This document shows positions 10,520 to 20,398 of a stretch of 64,000 nucleotides of DNA, piece by piece. Every line of letters begins with the position of its first letter. The first letter of the stretch is position 1. The notes under the pieces were generated by a model. That model saw only the letters and a list, made by a program, of their open reading frames with translations, searched no databases and was not told the DNA's origin. Source of the stretch: Pomphorhynchus laevis (taxonomy: Eukaryota; Acanthocephala; Palaeacanthocephala; Echinorhynchida; Pomphorhynchidae); NCBI GenBank assembly GCA_012934845.2, contig WNNJ02003839.1, positions 1 to 64,000 of the forward strand. Reading direction: 5' to 3'. The position numbers and the translations under genes are program-made.

Positions 10520-12050
10520 CTCAATGTCTTCACTAGCACAGTTGAATGATGTTCTTAGTGCCGCCTCTCGTAATGAGTCTTCATCAATTTGTTGCCAAGA
10601 TCTTTTCGACACTATCAAATTTTCCAGTTTTGGGATCATACACTGTAATTTGCTATAACAGATATAATTTTTCTATACGAAATCTTCATAATTTGCGAGA
10701 TATGTGCCTGACATGGGAGATATTCCACAATGAACATCACGTTCTGCGTAGACTATTAAATATTCAATCTACCCGAACTTTGCAGGATCATTCCCTTTAT
10801 CTCAGTTTTCGCCGAATTGCACGGATTAAAACAATTCAATTTGGACAAATAATTGTGAATCCATGTAATCGTTTGAGCGAGCAGACTGTTAGCTCAGCTT
10901 CACATGAACTATTCAAACGTCGAATTATTTCGAAATTGAATTGATCTTTTTTCTTTCATAATGTACAGTGTGCAACTTTGAGCCGTGCTCGTAATGTTGT
11001 CGACAAAATAATAATAAATTATTTGCTATGGTTTTCAATAAAATAATCACATTTTCAGCAACCTTACATTTTAATGTTGAAATGATTAAGTTCTCTGTTT
11101 CATTGTTTATAATTTGACAACCAAAATGTTATTATTTTCATAAAACGTTACAACCGCAAGCCAGTTTGGTTTGACCATGATCTGAAGAAAGCACTGTACG
11201 AACGAAACTGTTTATATAAACTATCACGTAATGATCCATCGTTCATCTCATCTTTCAGACAAGCTCGTAATGTTTTTAAACGACTCTGCACTAATAAGCG
11301 TGTTCATTATGAGTACGACCTCGTAAATTCGGTTGGTCAAAATTCCAAACGTTTTTGGTCATACATGCGCCAAAATGGGAATGTTCCCTGTGATATTCCT
11401 CACTTGATTGTTGATGATTGTCTATTGTCTTCTCAGGTCGACATCGCCGAGGAATTTGCAAACGAATTTACTCTAAACAGTGGTTCGTCGGTATCCAATA
11501 TTGATTATGAACCACTCAGATATCATGTCTCCAGTGATTTGATTTCAAATACTAAAGATGAAGTATTTGCCAAATTGATTCGGCTGTCGGAGTGTTCATC
11601 TGCTGGTCCTGCGACATTCACCCCTTTCTTTTACGTATCTTGAGTACCCACTTCTCTGGGCCCTTGGCAACACTGTTTCAGCTCTCTTTAAACTCTGGCG
11701 AATTACCGCTCCACTGGAAACGTGCTATGATAGTACCTGTTTATAAGAAAGGTGTGTGGAACTCAGCTAGTAACTACATGCCTATAAGTTTAACTAGCCA
11801 TATAAGTAAAACTATGGAGCGTATAATTCACGAAAGGATAATGAGTTCGTTTGTTTGAGTCCGGATAGATTTGCTCTCAACAGCATGGTTTCAGAAAATG
11901 CAGATCATGTCTGACGAATCTCTTGTGTTCTCGTGAGGCGCGGGTCGCAGAATTATCTCGAGGTAGCTATATTGATGCACTGTTTATTGATTTTAGTAAA
12001 GTATTCGATCGCGTGTCTCATTCTGTCTCATTCAGTTTAAACTATCTTGA
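10520..12050 (+). mobile_element. LINE family B copy 2, left part
   Basis: Plus-strand family B remnant. 10,525-10,950 has a weak coding look (an N-terminal ORF2-like FGIIHCN segment). 11,160-11,860 reads as the linker between endonuclease and RT (KPVWFDHDLKKALYERNCLYK, RFWSYMRQNG) and the RT start (HWKRAMIVPVYKK, NYMPISLTSHISK). 11,980-12,020 gives DALFIDFSKVFDRVSH, the first catalytic RT block. It then breaks off at the family A copy 2 insertion and resumes at about 16,425. It contains several frameshifts. Confidence 0.75.
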
Positions 12051-12132
12051 TACCCATTAACTACTTACAATTATTCCTGTCAGTTCCGCTCGCTACGCTC
12101 GCGGATTGAGCTCAATCTATCGATAAAAGGTC

Positions 12133-13458
12133 ATGCCTAAAAAAGCGCGATCTCAGATCCCTGTTCCTGATCAACAATCTTCCACATCTGAATGCAATGA
12201 TGGTTATACCAGCTTTGAAGTTGGATGCGATTCCAAAGATTGCGATGTATGGACACTTGTTCGTGTTAAAATATCCGACCACTCGGTGTATAAACGTAAA
12301 CATTTCACTTGCGGTTTTTGTACATCAGTACGACTACTACAGTTATCCTGCTCATCTACTCCTGTATCACACACTACCACTCAGACCAATGCTGTTTTAG
12401 ATGTTTCCCTCGCATCAACACCTGACTTCGCATCATATAATCCCATTATTGAACCTACTCTCTCACACACTCCTCGTTCAACTACGTACCAAACTTCCAT
12501 TAATCTTTCTGATTCTAACAATGCTAACGGCAAAGCTTTTCATCTCGTACCTCCTCTTTCCTATTCTTCCCCCAATCTAAATAAATCTCAAACTTCTTTA
12601 TTCTCTTCACGAACTCCTTACTCGACCTCCCGTGTATCACCTCACAATAATTTACACCCTTTCATCAAAATCATTTCCAGTAACATTTCCGATCAACTAA
12701 TTCAACACTCCATTCCTGTCACTCATGCCCCAACCTATTTTAATTCTCCTTACTCTACCTCCCACGTAACACTTCCCAATAAGTTACATCCTTCATTTAA
12801 AATCATATCCAGTCACATCTCTGATCAACCGATTCAACACCCCGCTCCTGTCACACTTGCTCCAACCAATATTAATTCTTTATCAAGCACCCCTGTCATT
12901 TCCACTTCTATCTGCTCATCTACCTCGACTCCAACCAGCTCTGTCCGTCCACCACTTCCACGAAATCGTTTTCCTTCGCGCGATCGCTGTATAATCATAT
13001 CAAACTTAAAGCTTTCCGAATCTGCTTCTCCACAATCTCGCCTCGATGATGATGTATCTGCTTTCAGGTCTATCCTAGCAACCATTCTTCCTGATGATAA
13101 CCCATCACTCTTCAATAATATCGCTCCTGTATCCTTTATTCGTTTAAACAAATCCACTAAATCAAATCATCTCAGTCCTCCACTCTTAAAAATCGTTTTC
13201 CGACATAGTTCACATGCCTCTTCGGTACTCTCCCAACGTTTTAAACTTCTTACCACTTCATCTACTTGCCGTATCTTTCCTGACCGCTCCCCTTCTGATA
13301 TTGCCCAGCTCAATTTAGCTCGCATTGAAAAACATCGACGTGAAACAAACGGCGAGTCATCCTTATCTATACGTAAAATCAACGGAAATTTTCACGTTCT
13401 TCACACAAGGCCAAAAATTCGATGGCGTCCCATCTCTCCCCCTTGTCTTCTTCGCTAG
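12133..13458 (+). CDS. LINE family A ORF1 (zinc-finger, RNA-binding type), intact
   Basis: A 441-residue intact ORF starting MPKKARSQIP. A half-PHD-like zinc finger lies at residues about 32-63 (C32, C37, W40, C60, C63; FTCGFC). A long Ser/Thr/Pro-rich region (about 80-290) follows, with imperfect internal repeats around FKIISSHISDQPIQHP. The C-terminal conserved block (about 300-441) includes PLLKIVFRHSSHASSVLSQR and RIEKHRRETNGESSLSIR, also found in family C. The likely role is an RNA-binding partner of ORF2 in the retrotransposition particle. The ORF2 start lies 37 nt inside its 3' end, in another frame. Confidence 0.8.
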   Translation: MPKKARSQIPVPDQQSSTSECNDGYTSFEVGCDSKDCDVWTLVRVKISDHSVYKRKHFTCGFCTSVRLLQLSCSSTPVSHTTTQTNAVLDVSLASTPDFASYNPIIEPTLSHTPRSTTYQTSINLSDSNNANGKAFHLVPPLSYSSPNLNKSQTSLFSSRTPYSTSRVSPHNNLHPFIKIISSNISDQLIQHSIPVTHAPTYFNSPYSTSHVTLPNKLHPSFKIISSHISDQPIQHPAPVTLAPTNINSLSSTPVISTSICSSTSTPTSSVRPPLPRNRFPSRDRCIIISNLKLSESASPQSRLDDDVSAFRSILATILPDDNPSLFNNIAPVSFIRLNKSTKSNHLSPPLLKIVFRHSSHASSVLSQRFKLLTTSSTCRIFPDRSPSDIAQLNLARIEKHRRETNGESSLSIRKINGNFHVLHTRPKIRWRPISPPCLLR

Positions 13459-14561
13459 TCGATCTCGCTCCTAAGCATACTTTTCGTCTTAGTCTATTCA
13501 ATACTCGCTCCATTCTTCATAAAGCTGATATGCTTCTCGATATCTTCGATCAATTATCTATCGATATTCTCTGCATTACCGAATCCTGGCACACTGACTC
13601 CGACGATCTTGCTATTCGTCGTCTATGTCGCTCTGGTTGTTCTCTAGTTGAATCAGCTCGTCAAATTGCATCTCATACATCTACTGCTTCTAACCATGGC
13701 GGTATTGTTGCCATTGCTCGTCACCCAATGTCTTTACGTAAAATCAACGTTAACATCCGTTACACCTCGTTCGAATTACTCATATGCAGATTATCAACTC
13801 CTTTCCCTCTGGAACTTGTGATTGTATACCGTCCAGGTTCAGTTGCCCCATCACGTATCTTCTTTAACGACCTTGCAGATCTAATGTATCACTGTTCATT
13901 GTCTTATACTCCTTCTTTTGTTCTCGGTGACTTTAACATTCGTCTTGATCGCCCGTCTGACTCTGACTCTATCACTTTAACTAATCTTTTTTCTGATTTT
14001 AACTATAAATTACTTTCAACAAGCCCAACTCATATTCTCGGCGGTGCTCTCGACATCATTGCTGTTCCTAACTGCTTCAATGACTATACCTCCTTGTCAA
14101 TTACTGATCCTGGTTTGTCCGATCATTTCCTTGTCACTTTTACTCTTACTCGTCCCCATCCTCCTTCTCCGCCTTTACCATTATCTACACCAAGTCGACC
14201 CTGGAAGCTTCTCGATATCCCTATTCTCTGCACAGCCTTACTCAATTCTTCACTCTTTTCACTTCCTCTTAACTATCTCTCTCCCGATGATCTCTGCATT
14301 CTGTTTGATTCTGAACTTACGTCGATCCTCAATAACCTTCTACCTAGTCGACTTCGACGTTCCCAGCGCTTGCGCCATGCTCCCTGGTTCGATTCTGACT
14401 GTAGTCTTTCTAAGCGTCGACTCCGTCACTCTTTTCGTATGTATAAACGCTTTCTTAAACGTTCACCCAACTCACTCCCTCCAAATCTTCGTGATTCCTA
14501 CTTTTCTCAACGCCGTTCACATCTCATTCTTATACGTACTAAACGTACTCTCTTTTGGTGA
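13422..14561 (+). CDS. LINE family A ORF2, endonuclease part (up to in-frame UGA)
   Basis: 379 residues ending at a UGA after LFW. APE-type endonuclease blocks in order: LFNTRSILHKAD, ITESWHTDSDD (catalytic Glu), SNHGGIVAIARHP, VIVYRPGS, VLGDFNIRLDRPSDSDS, ILGGALDIIAV and LSDHFLVT (catalytic His). The frame after the UGA is the same and stays open through the linker into the RT at 14,721-16,331, so ORF2 is otherwise whole. Copy 1 carries the same UGA at the matching place. Confidence 0.82.
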   Translation: MASHLSPLSSSLVDLAPKHTFRLSLFNTRSILHKADMLLDIFDQLSIDILCITESWHTDSDDLAIRRLCRSGCSLVESARQIASHTSTASNHGGIVAIARHPMSLRKINVNIRYTSFELLICRLSTPFPLELVIVYRPGSVAPSRIFFNDLADLMYHCSLSYTPSFVLGDFNIRLDRPSDSDSITLTNLFSDFNYKLLSTSPTHILGGALDIIAVPNCFNDYTSLSITDPGLSDHFLVTFTLTRPHPPSPPLPLSTPSRPWKLLDIPILCTALLNSSLFSLPLNYLSPDDLCILFDSELTSILNNLLPSRLRRSQRLRHAPWFDSDCSLSKRRLRHSFRMYKRFLKRSPNSLPPNLRDSYFSQRRSHLILIRTKRTLFW

Positions 14562-14720
14562 AATCAAATCGAGTCATCTTCCAACTCTAAATCTCATTGG
14601 AAAATCTTAAACTCAATTCTTTCACGATCATCTACCCCTTGTAATATAAATCCTGATGAATTTTCTTCTTATCTACAAACTAAGCTATCTAATTTACTTT
14701 CCCTACTACCCATAGCCCCC

Positions 14721-16331
14721 TTGTACCCACTCTTATCTTTAAATACTTCCCTCCCAGAACTATTCCACCTTCTTCCCGTTTCGTCTGATGAAGTTTCTTC
14801 GGTTCTGCTGTCATTACCTAATAAAACCTCTCCTTCTGACCCAATTCCCACTCACTTACTTAAAAATATCTGCACTTTTATCTTACCCTTCCTAACCACA
14901 TTGTTCAACTCGTCCATCCGTAGCTGTACATTTCCTTCCATCTGGAAATGCGCCACTGTTCGTCCTATCATCAAAAAGCAATCTCTCGACTCTTCACTAC
15001 CATCTTCGTACCGTCCAATCTCACTTCTCCCAACCCTCTCTAAACTCCTTGAGCGTCTCGTTCTTAAGCAAGTTAATACATATCTCTATTCCTCTAACTT
15101 ATTTCCTCCCTTCCAAGCCGCTTTTCGCTCTAATTACTCTACCGAAATTGCATGTCTTAAAGTTTATAACGACTTACTCATATCGCGCGATCATAAATTA
15201 TGTAGTGTCATAGTTTCTCTTGATCTATCGTCTGCTTTTGACATCGTCGATCACTCGATTCTTCTCCATCGTCTTCGTCATGATTATGGCTTCTCTTTAC
15301 CCACTGTATCATGGTTTTCTTCATATCTATCAAACCATACATTTCGCGTATTTTCTAACTCTTCTTTCTCCCATCCTTCATCCATCCCGACCGGTGTTCC
15401 ACAAGGCTATGTATTAGGCCCTATGCTTTTCTCTCTTCTTCTCGGTGACTTGTCTTCGATTTCTCATAAATTTAACTTCCATGTTATGCAATATGCTGAT
15501 GACATTATCATCTATGCTCACGCACCTGCTTATCGTATTCATGATCTTAGTGTTTCTGCTTCCGACTGTCTTGTCTCAATTTCCAATCATCTTTCTTCCC
15601 TTCGCCTTTCTCTGAATCCTGATAAATCTAAAATTATGTGGATCCTACATCGAAGCATCGGCGTAGAACCTCCTTCCGTATCATTAAATTCTACAATTCT
15701 TCCTATCGTTGATAATCTTGTTTTCCTAGGCTTTCATTTCGACAACCGACTTTCACTTAAACCTTTCGTTAGTGATAAAGTACGCTCATTTACCTTGATA
15801 CTCCGCAATCTCCGTCAAGTTCGTAGATTTATCGATTTCCCTTCTTGTATGACTCTCATATCTTCTCTTCTTTTTTCAAGACTTGATTACTGTCTTAGTC
15901 TATTTTCCAACTCACCTAAATCCACTCTTCTTCCTTTACAACGCATCATCAACGCTGCCGTCCGAGTTCTCCTCCGTCTTCGTCGTTTTGATCATACATC
16001 CCACTATCTTGCTTCTCTCGATTTGCCTACAATTTATTGTCGTGTTCAAATTCGTCTTCTTATCGTTGCTTTCCGCCTTGTAACTTTTCATACCCCTTCA
16101 TTTCTCAACCTTCCTTTTCTTGATAATTCCCGTCCTGTTTACTGTTCCTTGCGTTCCTGTAATTCCCTTCTTTTACATGTCCCAAACTACTCTACCTCCT
16201 TTGGACTCCGCTCCTTCCTGGTGGCTGCTCCTCTATCGTGGAATCATCTGCCCATTCATATACGCCAATCAACTTCCCTGCAGTGCTTCAAACGACAAAT
16301 GCGATCCTATTTTAACAATTTAACTGCTTGA
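14721..16331 (+). CDS. LINE family A ORF2, reverse transcriptase part
   Basis: 536 residues in the same frame as the endonuclease part. RT blocks: TFPSIWKCATVRPIIKK, PSSYRPISLLPTLSKLLER, FQAAFRSNYSTEIACLK, SLDLSSAFDIVDH (first catalytic Asp), GVPQGYVLGPMLFSLLL, QYADDIIIYAH (catalytic DD) and LNPDKSKIMWI. The thumb and C-terminal region end with VAAPLSWNHLPIHIRQ and the stop at 16,331, a LINE-typical tail. The open frame begins upstream of the first methionine, in the linker. Confidence 0.85.
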   Translation: MYPLLSLNTSLPELFHLLPVSSDEVSSVLLSLPNKTSPSDPIPTHLLKNICTFILPFLTTLFNSSIRSCTFPSIWKCATVRPIIKKQSLDSSLPSSYRPISLLPTLSKLLERLVLKQVNTYLYSSNLFPPFQAAFRSNYSTEIACLKVYNDLLISRDHKLCSVIVSLDLSSAFDIVDHSILLHRLRHDYGFSLPTVSWFSSYLSNHTFRVFSNSSFSHPSSIPTGVPQGYVLGPMLFSLLLGDLSSISHKFNFHVMQYADDIIIYAHAPAYRIHDLSVSASDCLVSISNHLSSLRLSLNPDKSKIMWILHRSIGVEPPSVSLNSTILPIVDNLVFLGFHFDNRLSLKPFVSDKVRSFTLILRNLRQVRRFIDFPSCMTLISSLLFSRLDYCLSLFSNSPKSTLLPLQRIINAAVRVLLRLRRFDHTSHYLASLDLPTIYCRVQIRLLIVAFRLVTFHTPSFLNLPFLDNSRPVYCSLRSCNSLLLHVPNYSTSFGLRSFLVAAPLSWNHLPIHIRQSTSLQCFKRQMRSYFNNLTA

Positions 16332-16360
16332 CTTTCTCATTTTTGTTTGTGGACTTGTAA

Positions 16361-16377
16361 GCGTACAGCTTGTACGC
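16361..16377 (+). other. 3'-terminal RNA hairpin of LINE family A copy 2
   Basis: GCGTACA-GCT-TGTACGC, a 7-bp stem followed by ATTTGCCACATTAAATAAA. Compared with copy 1 (GTGCA/TGCAC) the stem has GTACA/TGTAC: both sides changed together, keeping the pair. Confidence 0.75.
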
Positions 16378-16424
16378 ATTTGCCACATTAAATAAATTTG
16401 TATTATTATTATTATTATTCTCAG

Positions 16425-17490
16425 TTGATAAAAGCATTATTCGATCATGGCATTCCCAAGATGCTTGTAGCGTGGGTTGCTGATTTTCTGTCATCTAGGA
16501 GCTATATAGTACGTGTTGGTGATTGTTTTTCTTCTCCGCGTAGTGTGACTTCAGTGGTTCCTCAGGGGACTGTGCTTGGCCCATTACTTTTTAACATTTT
16601 CATCAACTCTCTGCTGAGTAAACTGCAATTCCAATATCTTGTTTTCGCAGATGACTTGAAAGTGTGAAGCACAATTAATTCTCCAAAGGATGTAGAGTTT
16701 CTGCAAAGTGATATTGATAGGATAGAAATTTTGAATAGGCATACATGAATACTATTGAACATCTCTAAGTGTGTTCACCTACGTTTCGGGAATATTCCTT
16801 ACCTGCCCGATATACTATAGGATATCAAATAATTAATTGTGTATCTCATGTACGAGACCTTGGTATCATAACTCATTCTTCCTTGAAGTCTAGAATGGAC
16901 ACTGAACGTAGATGCGCATCTGACAGAAGAATGCTGTACTTGATAAAAAACTGCTTCAAGTTTGTGTCACCCACATGTTTTTGAATTCTATTTAATGCAC
17001 TTGTGAGACCACATATTGAGTTCGCGATACAAGCCAGTTTCCCAATGTCAAAATAGAGTTGAATGACAGAAAATATTCTCCGTCGTGGCAGCAAACTGTG
17101 TTCGAGTTGTTCTCATATGAGTTATCGCGACAGACTTAAAACTTTGGGTATGATGATTGTGCACCAAAGACTGTACATCCTAGATATGTTAGTAATGTGG
17201 CATATCGCCAACGGTTCGGATAGATATCTTACCCATTCGATGGTTATCAACGATAGACGATGCCACAGAGGTCATCCCCTGTTGTTGAGGATATCGTCTA
17301 ATGGTCGCAGTTCACGGTTGGATAGGTTGTCTCATCGTTGTACAAATGCTTGGAATCGACTACCGTCAGAAATCGTGATGGCCACAGACGTTAAGACATT
17401 CAAGACTGCTATCATAAATTGGACGATTAACGGCGAGAATAATGAAGATTACCCCTTTTATTGATATTTTTATGTTGATTTTGGTGTATA
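16425..17490 (+). mobile_element. LINE family B copy 2, right part
   Basis: Continues the family B RT after the family A insertion: QLIKALFDHGIPKMLVAWV, VVPQGTVLGPLLFNIFIN and FADDLKV (16,425-16,667), then broken post-RT scraps, then a C-terminal open stretch 17,063-17,464 with RLKTLGMMIVHQRLYILDML and SHRCTNAWNRLPSEI that ends in a stop near 17,462. The RT catalytic box is FADD in place of YADD, as in family B copy 3. A family C fragment abuts the 3' end. Confidence 0.75.
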
Positions 17491-17504
17491 TAATGAAAAC
17501 AAGA

Positions 17505-17775
17505 CTTATTTTAACGTGACAAATGCGTGCCAGCGCACGCTTACATGACCACAACAAAACAAAAATGTAAATCATGTGTCGAGAAGGTGTGATGAAGGAG
17601 GTGTTTGAATGTGATAAAGGAGGGAGCGCGGCGGACGTCGAGAGGGAGTTGATTCCAGTCGAGTGAGGCGGCGATGAGGAAGGATCGGATACTGTAGTTG
17701 TTGGAGTAATTGGGAACGTGTAGTAAGAGGGAATGACAGGAATGCAGCGATAGCGAGGTGGGGCGAAATAATGGT
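17505..17775 (-). mobile_element. LINE family C 3' fragment (5'-truncated)
   Basis: The last 270 bp of a family C element on the minus strand: the end of ORF2 (LLLHVPNYSNN-type segment in the correct frame), the short 3' UTR and the terminal hairpin at 17,525-17,540 (GCGTGC-CAGC-GCACGC on the plus strand). Severe 5' truncation is the usual outcome of target-primed reverse transcription. It lies directly against the 3' end of family B copy 2. Confidence 0.8.
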
Positions 17776-17908
17776 TTTTTGTGATCGAGCGAAACGGCTT
17801 TATAGCCAATGCTTGCTTGTAATAATATAAATATGCGAAATGAGAAATTTAATGAAGATGATACATAATGAACATGCGATCTAGTTTTACTTTTAAATTT
17901 GCTATTAT

Positions 17909-17939
17909 ATATCGACTTCTAAAAGAGCCGAAGCTCGTA
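17909..17939 (+). repeat. Inverted repeat arm, left (pairs with 21,021-21,051)
   Basis: A 31-bp arm reading ATATCGACTTC ... GAAGCTCGTA. Its reverse complement occurs at 21,021-21,051 with about three mismatches. The two arms enclose a 3.1-kb block that contains family B copy 3. Confidence 0.6.
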
Positions 17940-18135
17940 AGTATCCAGTTTAAATCTTGCTAGTTCGTCTGGAAAAGGTAGTTTCAACAGTCATTCATCG
18001 CAACTCTTGGGTAGCGTTAGTTTCAATTCTGATCTATGACACGTAGTTTCATTCAACAAATTATTCACCGTTCCTAGTAATCCCTTACCACAACCCACAC
18101 GCTATTTATCGATTGGGTATTCTAATCTTCGTAGT

Positions 18136-18855
18136 TTGCCTGCTCAAATAGTGGAGTTGAAGTATCACATGCTTTCTCATTCGTATGACATTTTCTGCGT
18201 TGCTGAATCTTGGTTTCATCAATATATTGTCGAAACGACTGTGAACATTCCTGGATTTCGCCTTCTACAAAGCGACATGATATCAGGTAGGCGAGGTGGC
18301 GGTGTCGCCGCATATGTCAGAGAAAATTTCCTCGTATCTGAGGTGTTGAATATTTGTGACCCTTGTGGGTCGTTTGATACTCTATGCTTCCGTATTGATC
18401 ACTCAGCGACCAGTATGAATTTTTGCGTCGTGTATCGATCTCCGTCAGTAATTGCAGACACTGATCAACTAAAACTTATTTTACAATCGGTATGTTCCTC
18501 CCCTCACTTTATTCTTTTTGGCGATTTTAATATTCCACGATCTAGATGGTCAGACTATGTCTTTTCTGATGGTAGTTCCACGGATAGGGAAATATCTGAG
18601 TTCCTAACTGAGGAATTCATGCTGATTCAGCACGTACAAGAACCAACTTGCTTAACTTCAAGATCGGATTCGGTACTTGATCTGGTGTTTTCCAGATATG
18701 TAGGAGACATAATCAAAGTTGATCATCTCCCTCCTTTAGGAAGTAGTGACCACTGCTTGCTCTCCTTGACGGCTGTCCCTTATTCCAGATTCTGTCCACC
18801 TTGCTCAAAAACTATTAAACGTCATTGGTCGAAAGTGAGAAGAGAAGATGTTTGA
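18136..18855 (+). pseudogene. LINE family B endonuclease (copy 3)
   Basis: 239 residues with APE-type endonuclease motifs: FCVAESWFHQYI (catalytic Glu), SGRRGGGVAAYVRENF, NFCVVYRSPS, FILFGDFNIPRSRW, SDSVLDLVFS and LGSSDHCLLSL (catalytic His). Coding upstream of the first methionine (NLRSLPAQIVEL) is also LINE-like, so the true ORF2 start lies further left. It runs out at a UGA about 30 residues after the last endonuclease motif; the linker resumes in another frame. Confidence 0.82.
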
Positions 18856-19421
18856 GAGTTTACAACCAATTCCTGCGTACTTTCATGAACACAGACAAGC
18901 TATTATTGAATATGATCACTGATTACCTACATAAATTATCTGATATTCTTGCCCCTATGCGCGAATCGTCAGACATAGTAAGTTCAAGAAATTGTTTATC
19001 GAAGCTTTAGCGTTCTGACTTTAGTTTCCCTGCCAGATATAAATATGTTCGAAATCTTTGTACTAGAGTGAAAGCAACAAAACGATGTGCATTCGAATCG
19101 TCTATCGCTAATAATGTAACACGAAATCCAAAGCTATTCTGGGCTTATGTTCGTCGCAACATAACCCTTAACACAGAAATCAAGTATGTCCTGAATGCAG
19201 AGGGATGTATGATAACTTCTCAGAGTGGTATTGTGGAATGCCATGCTACGTCTTTTTCGCTACCGACAAATAATTCACATAGAGTTTCTATCACTTCGCA
19301 TAGTGTAGCATGAGGGCAATCTTCGCGTTTTCTTCCAGTAACGATTAGTGAGATTGTAAGTCAGCTTGATCAGCTTGACCCATTTAGCTCTACTATCCAT
19401 GATGACATTTCTCCGTTTCTC

Positions 19422-20398
19422 TTGAAGAATTTATCTAGATATTTGGCTCCTTCCCTTCTTGCTATTTTTGAGAACAGTTTGACCAGTGGATGTGTTCCTG
19501 AAGTCTGGAAAACTGCCATCGTAGTTCCGATCCCAAAGAAAACCATTGCAACGGCTTGTACTGACTATAGACCAATCAGCCTGACTAGTTCTCTATGCAA
19601 AGTGCTTGAAAAGTTGATCGCCACCCGGATCAGGCATCACTTGAGGGACTCGAAATAATGTCGTCTTCTCAACACAGTTTCGTCCATGGTCGTTCCTGCT
19701 TAACAAACTTATTGACTTCACGCGAAATGTGGGTTGAGGCGGTCAGTCGCGGCCAATCAATCAATGTGGTATTCATTGACTTTTCAAGAGCATTCGATCG
19801 GGTGCCGCATGAGAGCTTGGTGGCATTACTATTTAACTACGGCATTCCTGTAGTGTTGTGTAAGTGGATTCAAGATTTTCTACGTAATCGATTCTTTAGA
19901 GTGAGAGTTGGCACTCATCTTTCCACTCCCAGACGCGTTGACTGTGGTGTTCCGCAGGGTACCGTACTAGGACCTCTGCTGTTTATTGTGTTCCTTAACG
20001 ATTTGTTGCTGCGGATTCAGAGTCCCTGTCTTGCTTTTGCTGACGACCTCAAATTATGGTCTGTAGATGATATTGATCCGTTTGGCATTTCCCCGCAGGA
20101 AGACCTTTATGAAATATACCAATGGAGTGAGGCTACTGGTATAAAGATCAATGTTGACAAATGCGGCCACATGAAATTAGGAAGGCGTTGCGATGATCGT
20201 CATTTTCGCCTAGGAACTTTAATTCTCAATGTCGTCATGGAGTATAGGAATCTGGGTGTCATGGTGTATAGTACATTGAAATCTCGGTCAAATACAGAGT
20301 TTGCCGATAGCAAGGCTTTGCGAGCTATGTACCGCGTCAAAAATGCATTTAATCGTATTAATCTATGTTTTCAAACGGCTTTACTGCGATCTTATTAG
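19422..20398 (+). pseudogene. LINE family B reverse transcriptase (copy 3)
   Basis: Two frames make up the RT. 19,422-19,658 gives VPEVWKTAIVVPIPKK and DYRPISLTSSLCKVLEKLI. 19,658-20,398 gives SSQHSFVHGRSCLTNLL, VFIDFSRAFDRVPHESL (first catalytic Asp), CGVPQGTVLGPLLFIVFLND and CLAFADDLKLW (catalytic DD in an FADD box). The C-terminal domain continues with shifts to 20,851 (ARLSHRALNACNTLPGEI). Confidence 0.82.

Larger units (their letters stand above)
12060..16425 (+). mobile_element. L2/CR1-like LINE, family A copy 2 (best preserved)
   Basis: Full-length-looking plus-strand element inserted in the RT region of a family B copy: the host LINE's reading DFSKVFDRVSH to the left is continued by QLIKALFDHGIP to the right. 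It has a 5' UTR with CCGCTCGCTACGCTCGCGGA, intact ORF1, an ORF2 interrupted by a single in-frame UGA, a 3' UTR with hairpin and a tail of TTA/ATT triplets. The 5' border is approximate and I could not define a clean target-site duplication. Confidence 0.88.

Noticed and set aside
14559-14561. UGA read as tryptophan (altered genetic code)
   Set aside because: Other ORFs and the LINE proteins end normally with UGA, UAA and UAG, and the Hem and LIS1 exons need no reassigned codon. One shared stop in one LINE family is not evidence for a changed code.
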